DNA of 64,000 bases from Moritella dasanensis ArB 0140 (GTDB lineage: Bacteria > Pseudomonadota > Gammaproteobacteria > Enterobacterales > Moritellaceae): contig NZ_AKXQ01000025.1 in the NCBI RefSeq assembly GCF_000276805.1, positions 1 through 64,000 on the forward strand, given 5' to 3'. The notes under the pieces were generated by a model. The model did not search any database. It was given only the letters and a program-made list of their open reading frames with translations, and was not told where the DNA came from. Below are positions 51,488 to 60,893 of this stretch, piece after piece (within the stretch, counting starts at the first letter, position 1; each line of letters opens with the position of its first letter). Made by a program: the position numbers and the translations under genes.

Positions 51488-51570
51488 CAAGCCGTGACGG
51501 ACAATTGCGATAGAAAAATGACATCATACAACCCAAGTAACACCACCAGAGATACTAAGGAAGGAAGATC

Positions 51571-51903
51571 ATGAGCCTACAACATATTGTCGATGCCGCC
51601 AATCAACTGGCTCGCGAAGGGAAGAAACCCTCTGTTGCCCTGATCAAATCACGGATCACCCAACCCACTAATTTACGCGAGATTATTGAAACGCTAAGAA
51701 AATGGACTTTCGATCCGAATGCCAGTGTCCCTACGACTGATAAACCAGTCATTGCGACAGCCGCAGAAATAACCGATCCTATGACAGCGCTGATTGCCAA
51801 AGAGATCGCTGCGGTACGAGCAGAAATCGCGCCATTACGCCAAGAAGTAAGCGAGCTAAAAGCTGAAATAGTCGCGTTAAAAAAAGCATTATCAACACAA
51901 TAA
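51571..51903 (+). CDS. Small protein with N-terminal helical domain and C-terminal coiled coil
   Basis: The 110 residues divide into an N-terminal part with the look of a small DNA-binding domain (ANQLAREGKKPSVALIKSRI, resembling KfrA-type winged helices), a proline-containing linker, and a clear heptad coiled coil from about residue 73 to the end (EIAAVRAEIAPLRQEVSEL). AAGGAAG precedes the ATG. I do not recognise a named family. A dimeric DNA-binding protein is a reasonable guess, not more. Confidence 0.8.
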   Translation: MSLQHIVDAANQLAREGKKPSVALIKSRITQPTNLREIIETLRKWTFDPNASVPTTDKPVIATAAEITDPMTALIAKEIAAVRAEIAPLRQEVSELKAEIVALKKALSTQ

Positions 51904-51922
51904 CTGTCACAGAGAGAATACC

Positions 51923-52684
51923 TTGTTTACTGCAGAACTGACCTTTGAGTGTTATCAAGACACCACCATTGACGCTGTGGATGGCGCTATTACCCAACTG
52001 ATTGATGCTTTACGTTATAACGGTCAAATATTAGGTCGTGAATTTCCAACCAGCATGGATGACGGGGTATTTATTACCCGTGTTGTTTGTCCTGAAGAAG
52101 AAAGCCTGCACCCAAGGCATCATTCCAGTATCGTTGAGACTCGTTTAAAAGCCTTAAATGAAGCGGGTTTACTCGCCCCTAAAATTCGTCTGACAGGTAT
52201 AGATTTGCACTCCGATAATACCGACCCCTGTCAGCAACCTGAGTGGCAAGTCTTGTATACCCATTACCTCAGTACCTGCTCACCACTGCGTTGTGGCGAA
52301 CATCTTGCCCCTATTCCGTTGTATAAATTACCGACGCCAGCGATAGGCGATCACCAAGATTTATTACGTTGGCAAGTAGACTGGAGTTCAACCGATGAAT
52401 TACAGATGCACGGCACCACATTAAAACAAGCCTGCAGCGAGGTATTGACCGATATCACTAGTCCGTTAAACCACACCGGTTGGCGATTAGCGAAAGATAT
52501 TGAGCAGGAAAGTAAGATACCAACTTATTATTATCTTTATCACTTAGCGGATACGGTAAAACAAGACGAGAAAGCACGTCCATGTCCAAGTTGTGGCGGT
52601 GAATGGCAATTAGAAACAGCGTTACACGGTATCTTTGATTTTAAATGTGAACCTTGCCGCTTAGTATCTAATTTACCTTGGTAG
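51923..52684 (+). CDS. DUF2310 zinc-ribbon protein
   Basis: The 253-residue protein ends with a zinc ribbon made of CPSCGG (near residue 220) and CEPC (near 243). The rest matches DUF2310 proteins of marine gammaproteobacteria. The frame opens with TTG at 51923 (MFTAELTFECYQ), preceded by AGAGAG; no ATG nearby fits. It lies 19 bp after the coiled-coil gene, the tightest spacing in this run, so the two are likely cotranscribed. Function unknown. Confidence 0.82.
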   Translation: MFTAELTFECYQDTTIDAVDGAITQLIDALRYNGQILGREFPTSMDDGVFITRVVCPEEESLHPRHHSSIVETRLKALNEAGLLAPKIRLTGIDLHSDNTDPCQQPEWQVLYTHYLSTCSPLRCGEHLAPIPLYKLPTPAIGDHQDLLRWQVDWSSTDELQMHGTTLKQACSEVLTDITSPLNHTGWRLAKDIEQESKIPTYYYLYHLADTVKQDEKARPCPSCGGEWQLETALHGIFDFKCEPCRLVSNLPW

Positions 52685-52711
52685 ATAGGTTAACCCTAAA
52701 AATGACACAAA

Positions 52712-52743
52712 AAAACAGCGCAAGTACAACCTGGCGCTGTTTT
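52712..52743. terminator. Bidirectional terminator between the DUF2310 gene and syd
   Basis: AAAACAGCGC (52712-52721) pairs with GCGCTGTTTT (52734-52743). The T-run on the right serves the plus-strand gene, and the A-run on the left serves syd on the minus strand. Confidence 0.88.
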
Positions 52744-52774
52744 ATTATTATAGTTAAATATTGTTGAATAACGC

Positions 52775-53344
52775 TTAAAGCGTTGGTAGTACCGGCGTTA
52801 ACTGCTCAATAAAGTACGCAAGATCTGGGGCTAATACCTCAGAGATCCCTTTACCTAGTACTTCACGCACCACTTCACCACTGATATTGTCAAGGGCGAT
52901 GATCTGCATATCATCAGCGCAGCTGGCAATGAATAACGTCGGCGGTTGTTTAAGCGTTTTTTTCATCATCAAATGGGCAATCATATTTTCTTGCAAACGC
53001 TTAAAATCATCTTCGCTCCACACCTGTACTAACTCAATGATCTCATCATTAAAACTAGCAGGCATATGATCACTAAAGTAAGTACCAAAGAAAACGGCTA
53101 TTTGTGGATCAAGCTCAATACTCAATGCCGCTTCAATATTACTAAATGAGCTTACCTCATTACGTCTTACTGGCAACCATGCTTGATGGCCTGCAAGCAG
53201 TTGGGGATGATTTGAATCCGCGATAAAACACGGCGAGTCCCATTCAGGATCAAATTCTTGCTGTGGTAAGTAGTCTTGTGTATGCCAAACTTGTTCACAG
53301 CGCGCATAAAAAGCAATCAACGCATCGGTTACAGCTGCAGTCAT
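52775..53344 (-). CDS. syd: SecY-interacting protein Syd
   Basis: Syd is a soluble protein that binds SecY at the cytoplasmic membrane and may check translocon integrity. The 189-residue protein has the family segments NHPQLLAGHQAWLPVRR (near 46-62) and AVFFGTYFSDHMPA near 82-95. The longest frame starts four codons upstream at 53356; the ATG at 53344 has GGGGA upstream, so I chose it. It is divergent from queF, the arrangement seen across many relatives. Confidence 0.93.
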   Translation of the reverse strand: MTAAVTDALIAFYARCEQVWHTQDYLPQQEFDPEWDSPCFIADSNHPQLLAGHQAWLPVRRNEVSSFSNIEAALSIELDPQIAVFFGTYFSDHMPASFNDEIIELVQVWSEDDFKRLQENMIAHLMMKKTLKQPPTLFIASCADDMQIIALDNISGEVVREVLGKGISEVLAPDLAYFIEQLTPVLPTL

Positions 53345-53465
53345 TATATTCCCCATAAAAATGATTAAATCGGCTATAGCATATCACTACACTGTAAAAT
53401 TTATTACAATCTCGCCACTGATAAGTAAATTATCTACCTTACGCGCTAACCGATGAGAATAAATC

Positions 53466-54320
53466 ATGACCACAACAAACCGTTACCAAAATTCAACTGC
53501 ACTGGATAAATTAAACCTCGGACAGAAAACGGAATATATCTCGCAATATCAACCTAGCTTGTTACAACCCGTACCAAGACAATTGAACCGTGATGATCTG
53601 GCAATCTCTACGCAGCTACCATTCACTGGTTGTGATTTATGGAATTTATATGAACTGTCTTGGTTAAACAGCAAAGGTAAGCCGATTGTGGCAGTAGCAG
53701 AAGTCAAAGTTTGCGCGACGTCTGTAAATTTAATAGAATCAAAATCATTCAAACTGTACTTAAACAGCTTTAATCAAACTCACTTTGACTCAACAGCAGA
53801 AGTTACTACAACACTGCAACGTGACTTAGCTGCTTGTGCACTCGGCCCCGTTGAAGTACTGATGTTTGATGACTTAGATAAAGCACCAAGCCAAATTACC
53901 AAAATCACCGGCACTTGCATTGATCATCTGGATATAGATATCGCGGATTATGAATTTAATGCTGAGTTATTGAAATCTGCCGCAGATAATACCGACACTG
54001 TTGATGAAGTTGTTTACAGCCACTTACTAAAATCAAATTGTCTGGTAACCAATCAACCAGATTGGGGCAGTGTTTATATTGCCTACCAAGGTAATAAGAT
54101 CGACCAAGAAGCATTATTACGCTATTTAATTTCATTCCGTCAGCACAATGAGTTTCACGAACAATGTGTTGAACGTATTTTCACAGATATTATGCACTTC
54201 TGTAAACCAGAGCAATTGACTGTATACGCACGCTATACCCGTAGAGGTGGTTTGGATATCAATCCATTCAGAACCAATTGTGATGCTAAAATAGATAATA
54301 TTCGCTTAATCCGCCAATAA
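53466..54320 (+). CDS. queF: NADPH-dependent 7-cyano-7-deazaguanine reductase QueF
   Basis: QueF reduces the nitrile preQ0 to preQ1 on the queuosine pathway. The 284-residue, two-domain form is that of E. coli. The catalytic cysteine lies in [16 protein letters not shown] near residue 197, and the T-fold signature is [15 protein letters not shown] near 95-109. The other queuosine genes are not in this window. It lies divergently next to syd. Confidence 0.96.
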   Translation: MTTTNRYQNSTALDKLNLGQKTEYISQYQPSLLQPVPRQLNRDDLAISTQLPFTGCDLWNLYELSWLNSKGKPIVAVAEVKVCATSVNLIESKSFKLYLNSFNQTHFDSTAEVTTTLQRDLAACALGPVEVLMFDDLDKAPSQITKITGTCIDHLDIDIADYEFNAELLKSAADNTDTVDEVVYSHLLKSNCLVTNQPDWGSVYIAYQGNKIDQEALLRYLISFRQHNEFHEQCVERIFTDIMHFCKPEQLTVYARYTRRGGLDINPFRTNCDAKIDNIRLIRQ

Positions 54321-54445
54321 CATGACATGACTGGGTATTTTTTTAAAGATCCAGTCATTAACAAAAGCAGTAAAATAGTTTAGTATTTACAAGTTGCAAT
54401 CAATTAGAAGTATAAACTACTCTGTTGATAACATAGTAACAGCGA

Positions 54446-54487
54446 CCTCATTCAAAAAGAGGCCTGAATTAGCAAAGGAAAGCTAAT
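54446..54487 (+). promoter_or_regulatory. Two small hairpins upstream of the TPR gene
   Basis: CCTC/GAGG (54446-54449 with 54459-54462) and ATTAGC/GCTAAT (54468-54473 with 54482-54487) lie within 75 bp of the gene start. The loop of the second is AAAGGAAA, which looks like a ribosome site held in a loop. Possible translational control; weak evidence. Confidence 0.3.
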
Positions 54488-54519
54488 CTTAAATAAGGAC
54501 ATGTAATCATAAGAATGTG

Positions 54520-56769
54520 ATGGCTGCCTTTCTAGTCGATATTAAACACATGATCTTACGTTTTTTTTACGCGCTTGCATTTCTTCTTTTTAGCACCACC
54601 GCAGCGGCAAGTCTATTTGACCAGCTGGCATTACCGAATGAGCTAAAGCGCAGCCAAACAGTACAATACAGCCAACCATATCAATGTATTCAGATTATTG
54701 ATGAATATTTACAAGACCACAAAAAAAATCTGATCAGCTCAGTTGCACGCGTCAGTCACATCCGAGAAAAATCAATCACACCGTCCGATATCGCATTGAT
54801 TAAACAACAAAAAGCTTTATGTTATTTCTACGCCAATAATACCGATCAAGCAGTCGTTACGCTAGACAAGATGCTCGCCACCAAAAAACATAATGTCCCC
54901 TTACATCTTAGACAACAAAGTTTATTAATAAAAAGTCATATTCTGGCGCAGTCAACGACTTTAGCTAACTTTCAGCTTGCGCAAGAAACCATTGAACAAG
55001 TACTCAGTAGTATTGATGACAACACTTATAATCCCACCGCTAATGGTTATTTTGCTCTCAAAATTATTGCAGGGGAAATAGCACTCAACCTCAATAATTA
55101 CGAAGAATCAATGACACTGTTTCGCGAAGCGAAGACATTCGCCGCAAAAACCCCGTTAACCAATAATGCAGCGTGGGCGGCTTATGCTATCGGCTATAAT
55201 TACCAACAACAGAACAAATTAACCTTAGCAATTAACTTTTACAATAAAGCCCAACAAAAACTGCTGGATAATAAAGATACGCTCAATGGCCTACTCACCA
55301 AAAAAATGAGTCAGGCATATATAGCCCAAGACAATTTCAAATTGGCTATCAGCTTTGCGAATCAATCGGCCCAATACTATCAAAACTTAGGCAACAAACT
55401 GCAACTGTCTGATTCTTTATTAGCCCTTGCTAGCATGCACCGTAAAATTAAAGAATATAATTTATCGTTAGTTTATTATTTTAATGCCTTAGATTTATTA
55501 AAAGTATTTGATGCGCAGAACAGATTAAATGCGGTTTATTTTGAAGTGGGAAAAACCTATTTACAGATGGGCAACTATAGCTTAGCTGAACAGTACCTCA
55601 CCAATGCTGAGCAACTATTTTATAACAATGGCCAAAGTGAGTTACTACTGGAAGCGCTTGTACACTTAGCCAACCTGTCGATTCAACAACAAGGTTACGA
55701 TACTGCGCTCATTCAGTTGCATAAAGCCCTGACGATTGCAGGTCAACTTAATAACAGTAAACACTTTGAAACTGTCTATCTCTACTTGGCCACCGCTTAC
55801 GAAGAAACAGATCAATACTCAAAAGCACTTGATAGCTATAAACAGTTCGTACGTTACAACAAACTGTCTAATTTTGATGCCAAAAAGACATTACCGGTTT
55901 CTAACCAGCATAAAGAAAACAATGAAATAAAATCGCAAAAAATAGACCAGTTACAAGCGCAAGTAACCAAGCTTAAACAAACAAAAGATAACTTGATCAT
56001 TAACGTCGTCTTACTTGCTTCAATCATGCTCGTTATTCTTTATCTGTATTACGTCAACAATCAAAAAATGAAATTACAACGACAAGATGTCGAACAGCTA
56101 GAAGATGACTATAACGTCCACCCAAATACAGGCTTGAATAACATCAACAGTCTGAAGCAATATATCCCGACCCCACTCCAAGAAGCACGATTTTACTCTG
56201 ATTGGGAATATACCGACAAACAAAATAGCGTCCACAGTTGTGCCATTATCAGCCTTGATTTCTTGCAACCTTTACGTCAGAAATACAGTCTTTCACTAGT
56301 CAATAAAATCGAAGCGGAATTAGGCTTGTATTTATTGCAACAACTACATGATTCAGAACGTTTATTTCAACTAAACGACTCCCAACTGTTATTGGTTAGA
56401 AAAGTGAACAAAAATTACGATCCAGCCATCATTGCTAACTATATTCTAGACTGGTTCGAGCAGTTTGATTGCCAACTTAATTTTAACAAAGCGATTTCAA
56501 TAGGCATGGTTTCCCACCCTTTCTTATTTAAATACCCTACCGCGATAGACAGTATTAAATTGTTAAATATCGCCACCTTAGCTTTATCTGGTGCAACCCA
56601 ATTAAGTCGAAAACATAAGCAGAACAGTTGGGTTAAATTAAGTGCGTTGACCTATACACAACCGGCATTTTTCCATGGTGATATTTGGAATCGGTCAAAA
56701 CAGGCCATTGAAAAAGGTTTGGTGAAAGTAACCTCATCAACAGACAAAAATGACATTAATTGGTTGTAA
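54520..56769 (+). CDS. TPR-repeat membrane protein with a degenerate GGDEF-like C-terminal domain
   Basis: An N-terminal signal peptide (ILRFFYALAFLLFSTTAAAS) leads into a periplasmic array of TPR units (about residues 60-460), a short coiled coil, one transmembrane helix (about 494-514) and a cytoplasmic domain (about 530-725). That domain follows GGDEF topology: NTGLNNINSLKQYI opens it, IISLDFLQPLRQKY replaces the metal-binding segment, FQLNDSQLLLV stands where GGDEF belongs, and AISIGMVSHP matches the later strand. The catalytic motif is absent, so it is probably a sensor or a partner. ATG codons at 54520 and 54550 are both possible starts. It lies about 90 bp before a diguanylate cyclase gene. 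Confidence 0.85.
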   Translation: MAAFLVDIKHMILRFFYALAFLLFSTTAAASLFDQLALPNELKRSQTVQYSQPYQCIQIIDEYLQDHKKNLISSVARVSHIREKSITPSDIALIKQQKALCYFYANNTDQAVVTLDKMLATKKHNVPLHLRQQSLLIKSHILAQSTTLANFQLAQETIEQVLSSIDDNTYNPTANGYFALKIIAGEIALNLNNYEESMTLFREAKTFAAKTPLTNNAAWAAYAIGYNYQQQNKLTLAINFYNKAQQKLLDNKDTLNGLLTKKMSQAYIAQDNFKLAISFANQSAQYYQNLGNKLQLSDSLLALASMHRKIKEYNLSLVYYFNALDLLKVFDAQNRLNAVYFEVGKTYLQMGNYSLAEQYLTNAEQLFYNNGQSELLLEALVHLANLSIQQQGYDTALIQLHKALTIAGQLNNSKHFETVYLYLATAYEETDQYSKALDSYKQFVRYNKLSNFDAKKTLPVSNQHKENNEIKSQKIDQLQAQVTKLKQTKDNLIINVVLLASIMLVILYLYYVNNQKMKLQRQDVEQLEDDYNVHPNTGLNNINSLKQYIPTPLQEARFYSDWEYTDKQNSVHSCAIISLDFLQPLRQKYSLSLVNKIEAELGLYLLQQLHDSERLFQLNDSQLLLVRKVNKNYDPAIIANYILDWFEQFDCQLNFNKAISIGMVSHPFLFKYPTAIDSIKLLNIATLALSGATQLSRKHKQNSWVKLSALTYTQPAFFHGDIWNRSKQAIEKGLVKVTSSTDKNDINWL

Positions 56770-56859
56770 GCTTACATTTTAAGCCCAAACTATTTTATAG
56801 ATGTATATATAGTGGTAAGCTAATCTTCATCTTTGATTTAACCAATGTGACAAGTATTC

Positions 56860-58380
56860 ATGCAGACATCACAAGATACGCCTTCAGCTACACCCCAAGG
56901 TGAACCCGACGGGTACAGTAAAATAAACACAGCAATGTTGTTAGCATTTATCAATCGTTTACTGGGTGCCACACGCGGTATCGATAATGAACTAAATACT
57001 GCTGTGAGTAAGCTGAAAGCAACTCTTGAACGCAGTGTTTCTGATGATGAACTGCTCAACCAAATAAAACAGGTTGAGCGTCAGATAATGCTACAACCGA
57101 ACGTCTTAACTGACACGTTAAAAATTGGTGATAGTGCGACAACTCAAGCCGCTAAATCATTAGCTAATTTATTACAAAACGATCCAAAACTCTCCAGCGA
57201 ACTGCAACTGGTACTAGCAGAACCCAAAGCGACGGCCATCACCGCATTGCAAATGAAAGTACAATCATTATTCTGTATCTATCACAGTGCAATCAAAAAC
57301 CTACAATCATCTAATGGCAGCAATGATAATTTTTCTGCTGTCACCCACAAGAAGATATGTGATGATTTACAACGGTTAATCAATGAACTTGATTTTGCCG
57401 GCGGTTTTGGTTCTAATCTGAAGAAGATCCGCCAACGTTTATTACAAGGTGTTGAAGACCACGAGCTCGTTGATATCTGCCTACAGATCATCAACAATGT
57501 CATTGAGGGAGCACGTGAAGAGCGTTTAGCCTCAAAAACGTTTCTGCATGCGATCGTAGAAGAACTCAACAACATCGCGTACAAGTTTGATAGCTCATTA
57601 GTTGATAATAATAACATCAACAAAAAACAAATTAGCTTATTAGCCAACCTGAAAGAACGTATTGATATTTTAGATTTGGATGTCAGTACCTGTGATAATT
57701 TGGCAGAAACTAAATTACATGTTCAGCAAGGACTTGAGATCATCTCCAGTAGTATTCAACAACAAGAACAATTACTGCAAGAAAAAATCCTACTCGAATT
57801 GCAAATAAAAGCGGTACAAGCCCAGCTTGAAGAACTTAAAAAAGAAACCTTACTGCATACCCAGCGTTTAGAAGCACAGCAACATAAACTCTACCTCGAC
57901 TCGCTCACTCAAGTTTACAATCGCACCGCATTAGACGAGCGCTTTAAACTCGAATTTAAGCGTTGGCAACGTTATCAAACCAATACCACCGTCGCCATGA
58001 TCGATATCGATCACTTTAAAAACATCAATGATAGCTTTGGTCATATTGCCGGTGATAAAGCCCTTAAAATAGTCGCTCGTGCACTACAGAAATCGATAAA
58101 AGACAAAGACTTTATCGCCCGTTTTGGTGGCGAAGAGTTTGTCGTACTACTGGCCGATTTAGAACCACATGAAATACCGGCTATTTTAGACCAGTTACGT
58201 AATACCATTAAAAATATACCGTTTAGATTTAAAGGCGAACAGGTATCTATCTCTATTTCGATTGGTGCAACACAATTTTCAGCAGATGATAACGATGCTG
58301 TAGAACCTTTCGAGCGCGCAGATAAAGCATTATACGAAGCAAAAAGCTCGGGACGAGATAAAGTTATCATTAGGATCTAA
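56860..58380 (+). CDS. Diguanylate cyclase (GGEEF)
   Basis: The 506-residue soluble protein makes c-di-GMP from two GTP. An alpha-helical N-terminal region (about 1-300) of unrecognised family and a coiled coil (about 300-345) lead to a full GGDEF domain: DSLTQVYNRTALDERF, MIDIDHFKNINDSFGH, RFGGEEFVVL (GGEEF near 422-426) and ISISIGATQF. The inhibitory I-site RxxD is KDKD here, so product inhibition is probably weak. No transmembrane segment, so input is likely cytoplasmic or through a partner such as the preceding TPR protein. Confidence 0.93.
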   Translation: MQTSQDTPSATPQGEPDGYSKINTAMLLAFINRLLGATRGIDNELNTAVSKLKATLERSVSDDELLNQIKQVERQIMLQPNVLTDTLKIGDSATTQAAKSLANLLQNDPKLSSELQLVLAEPKATAITALQMKVQSLFCIYHSAIKNLQSSNGSNDNFSAVTHKKICDDLQRLINELDFAGGFGSNLKKIRQRLLQGVEDHELVDICLQIINNVIEGAREERLASKTFLHAIVEELNNIAYKFDSSLVDNNNINKKQISLLANLKERIDILDLDVSTCDNLAETKLHVQQGLEIISSSIQQQEQLLQEKILLELQIKAVQAQLEELKKETLLHTQRLEAQQHKLYLDSLTQVYNRTALDERFKLEFKRWQRYQTNTTVAMIDIDHFKNINDSFGHIAGDKALKIVARALQKSIKDKDFIARFGGEEFVVLLADLEPHEIPAILDQLRNTIKNIPFRFKGEQVSISISIGATQFSADDNDAVEPFERADKALYEAKSSGRDKVIIRI

Positions 58381-58477
58381 ACTTAATGAGACCTGCGGCG
58401 ATAAGCATGACCCTAATCACTCTCTAGCGAGCGATTATATCAGCTTGTCGTCAACGTCTCAGACAGGAGTCTAGCTT

Positions 58478-59839
58478 ATGATCACCCATATCAAACCCGT
58501 TGGCAGTATGGATCTACTATCCCAACTTGAAGTCGACCGATTACAACAAAAAGCCACCAGCGATTTATATTTATTATTCCGAAATTGTTCACTGGCAGTA
58601 TTAAATTCCGGTTCTCGTACTGATTCAAGTAGTGAGATTTTAAAAGCATTCAGTAATTTTGATATCAGTGTTGTGCAACAAGAACGCGGCGTCAAACTCG
58701 AACTGCTTAACGCCCCAGAACAAGCCTTTGTCGATGGCGAGATCATCCGCGGTATTCAAGAACATCTGTTTTCAGTGTTACGTGACATTCTCTATGTCGA
58801 TAGCTACATTGAAAAAATGCCAGTACCAAAAAAAGACTTATCCTCTTTTTTAACCAACCAAGTATTTTCCATCTTACGTAATGCGCGTGTAATCAAATCA
58901 GATTCCGATCCCAATATGGTCGTTTGCTGGGGTGGCCACTCCATTCGCTCTCCTGAATATGAATATGCCAAAGCAGTCGGCCATGAACTGGGCTTGCGCG
59001 AAATGAATATATGCACAGGCTGTGGACCCGGAGCAATGGAAGGGCCAATGAAAGGCGCGACAGTGGGACATGCCAAACAACGGGTAAAACAACGTCGTTA
59101 CCTTGGTTTAACAGAACCGAGCATCATTGCCGCAGAGCCGCCTAATCCGATCGTCAATGAATTAGTTATCTTACCGGATATCGAAAAGCGCTTAGAAGCC
59201 TTTGTTCGTCTTTCGCACGGTATCATCATTTTTCCTGGTGGCGCAGGGACAGCAGAAGAGCTGTTATATTTACTGGGGATCATGATGCATCCCGAGAATA
59301 AACGCCAACCTCTGCCCATCGTGCTAACAGGACCCAAAGAAAGCGAAGAGTACTTTACGACCATTGATGACTTTATCGGGGCAACACTTGGCTTTGAAGC
59401 CCAAAAATACTATCAAATTATTATTGATGATGCCTCAAGTGCCGCACAAATCATGAAAAAAGCCATGCACAAAACCTACGAATACCGCCGCGCTATTGGC
59501 GATGCTTATTCTTATAATTGGAGTCTCAAAATTGAGCTCGATTTTCAAATGCCATTTATCCCCAATCATCAGCACATGGCGGCCTTAAATCTCAGCCTTG
59601 AGCAAGCACCAGAAGTACTGGCAATGAACCTGCGTAAAGCCTTTTCAGGGATTGTGAGCGGCAATGTTAAAGACTCAGGGATCAAGGCGATTGAAAAAAA
59701 TGGGCCGTTTAAGCTACAAGGCGATCCCAAATTGATGCAATTAATGGACAATTTACTAAAAAGTTTCATAAAACAGAACAGAATGAAACTTCCTGGTAGT
59801 AAGTATGAGCCTTGTTATGAAATAATTAAACCTAGCTAA
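58478..59839 (+). CDS. ppnN: Pyrimidine/purine nucleotide 5'-monophosphate nucleosidase PpnN
   Basis: PpnN (YgdH) splits nucleoside monophosphates into base and ribose 5-phosphate and is activated by (p)ppGpp in E. coli. The 453 residues match E. coli (454). The LOG-like core contains [11 protein letters not shown] and the catalytic signature [16 protein letters not shown] near 249-264. AGGAG lies upstream of the ATG. It precedes xni by 18 bp, the same pairing as E. coli ygdH-xni. Confidence 0.96.
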   Translation: MITHIKPVGSMDLLSQLEVDRLQQKATSDLYLLFRNCSLAVLNSGSRTDSSSEILKAFSNFDISVVQQERGVKLELLNAPEQAFVDGEIIRGIQEHLFSVLRDILYVDSYIEKMPVPKKDLSSFLTNQVFSILRNARVIKSDSDPNMVVCWGGHSIRSPEYEYAKAVGHELGLREMNICTGCGPGAMEGPMKGATVGHAKQRVKQRRYLGLTEPSIIAAEPPNPIVNELVILPDIEKRLEAFVRLSHGIIIFPGGAGTAEELLYLLGIMMHPENKRQPLPIVLTGPKESEEYFTTIDDFIGATLGFEAQKYYQIIIDDASSAAQIMKKAMHKTYEYRRAIGDAYSYNWSLKIELDFQMPFIPNHQHMAALNLSLEQAPEVLAMNLRKAFSGIVSGNVKDSGIKAIEKNGPFKLQGDPKLMQLMDNLLKSFIKQNRMKLPGSKYEPCYEIIKPS

Positions 59840-59857
59840 CTTTGATGAAACCCGGAT

Positions 59858-60643
59858 ATGGCCCAAAATCACTTATTAATTATCGATGCGTTAAACCTGA
59901 TCCGTCGAGTACATGCGGTTCAACTGAATCAAAGTAACGATCCGGTTACGCAAATCAGCGCAACCCGTGAAACCATCAAGCACGCAGTCAGAAAACTGCT
60001 ATCGATCACAGCGCCGACCCATGTAGTCGCGGTGTTTGATGCTGAACAAACCGGTTGGCGTCACGAAATTTATCCTGAATACAAAGCTAATCGTAAGCCA
60101 ATGCCAGAAAGTTTGCAGCAAGCCTTGACGCTTATTCAGGATGATTTGTGGGAATTAAACATCGACTCTTTATTAACAGAGCAAGATGAAGCGGATGACT
60201 TGATCGCCACCCTCGCCATCAAAATGTCAGCACAGCAGCAACCAGTGACCATTATCTCGACTGATAAAGGTTACTGCCAACTGTTAACCCCTTACATTCA
60301 GATTCGTGATTATTTTAACAAGCGTTGGTTAGACCAAGAGTTTATCGACGAGAAATTTGGCGTCCAACCACAGCAACTGGTCGACTATTGGGCATTAGTA
60401 GGGATCAGCGGAAGTCACTTGGCTGGCGTCGCTGGCGTGGGTCCTAAAACGGCAACGCAACTATTAACACAACATGCTAATTTAGATGCCATTTATGCCA
60501 GTGAAGAATTAAAACCTAAACTGCGTGAAAAACTCGATGCACATAAAGACATGGCTTACATTACGCAACAACTCGCTCAGCTAAAAATTGATATCCCACT
60601 CGGGTTTAACTTAAAAGACTTGAGATATCAACCTTCATCATAA
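59858..60643 (+). CDS. xni: Flap endonuclease Xni (exonuclease IX)
   Basis: Xni is a 5' flap nuclease related to the 5'-3' exonuclease domain of DNA polymerase I. The 261-residue protein has HLLIIDALNLIRRVHA at the N-terminus (first metal aspartate), VVAVFDAEQTGWRHEIYPEYKANR near 55-78 shown here in part, DEADDLIATLA near 109-119, STDKGYCQLL and GVAGVGPKTATQLL. One or two of the usual acidic residues may be lost, as in E. coli Xni. It follows ppnN by 18 bp. Confidence 0.95.
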   Translation: MAQNHLLIIDALNLIRRVHAVQLNQSNDPVTQISATRETIKHAVRKLLSITAPTHVVAVFDAEQTGWRHEIYPEYKANRKPMPESLQQALTLIQDDLWELNIDSLLTEQDEADDLIATLAIKMSAQQQPVTIISTDKGYCQLLTPYIQIRDYFNKRWLDQEFIDEKFGVQPQQLVDYWALVGISGSHLAGVAGVGPKTATQLLTQHANLDAIYASEELKPKLREKLDAHKDMAYITQQLAQLKIDIPLGFNLKDLRYQPSS

Positions 60644-60648
60644 ATTGT

Positions 60649-60714
60649 AACGCTTAATGAGATAAATAAAATCCTCTCACTAAGCGTTAGACTAAGCGTT
60701 AGACTAAGCGTTAA
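60649..60714. repeat. Inverted repeat with triplicated arm after xni
   Basis: AACGCTTAATGAGA (60649-60662) is the inverse complement, with one mismatch, of TCTCACTAAGCGTT. The 12-bp unit ACTAAGCGTTAG is then repeated in tandem at 60679-60690, 60691-60702 and, ending TTAA, at 60703-60714. The hairpin probably marks the xni 3' end; the extra copies look like slippage. Confidence 0.8.
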
Positions 60715-60826
60715 TAGTATAGAAAAAGCGAATATCTGGATCTATCTCTAACAAATGCATTATCCCCCCTGTGAAACCCTCTATTTAACCAAATTACAGC
60801 AGCAACTGGATTAACAATCGATTGAG

Positions 60827-60852
60827 ATTTTGTTACCATACGGCAACAAAAT
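60827..60852. promoter_or_regulatory. Inverted repeat upstream of icd
   Basis: ATTTTGTT (60827-60834) and AACAAAAT (60845-60852) are perfect inverted arms 10 bp apart, with a further CC/GG pair inside. It lies 42 bp before the icd ATG, in promoter range, and may be an operator or a leader hairpin. Confidence 0.45.
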
Positions 60853-60893
60853 ATTTTCATTTGAAAGTAAGCCACATTAAATAAGGAATATGT

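Noticed and set aside
54327-54358. ATGACTGG/CCAGTCAT hairpin after queF as a terminator
   Set aside because: The T-run is in the loop, not after the stem; it may be a hairpin but is not a standard terminator.
54400-54519. Possible c-di-GMP riboswitch before the TPR/GGDEF gene pair
   Set aside because: Two small hairpins are present, but the GEMM-type core sequence and tetraloop-receptor features are missing.
60679-60714. Tandem 12-bp repeats as a CRISPR array
   Set aside because: Units are directly adjacent with no spacers, and only three copies exist; they extend one arm of a hairpin.
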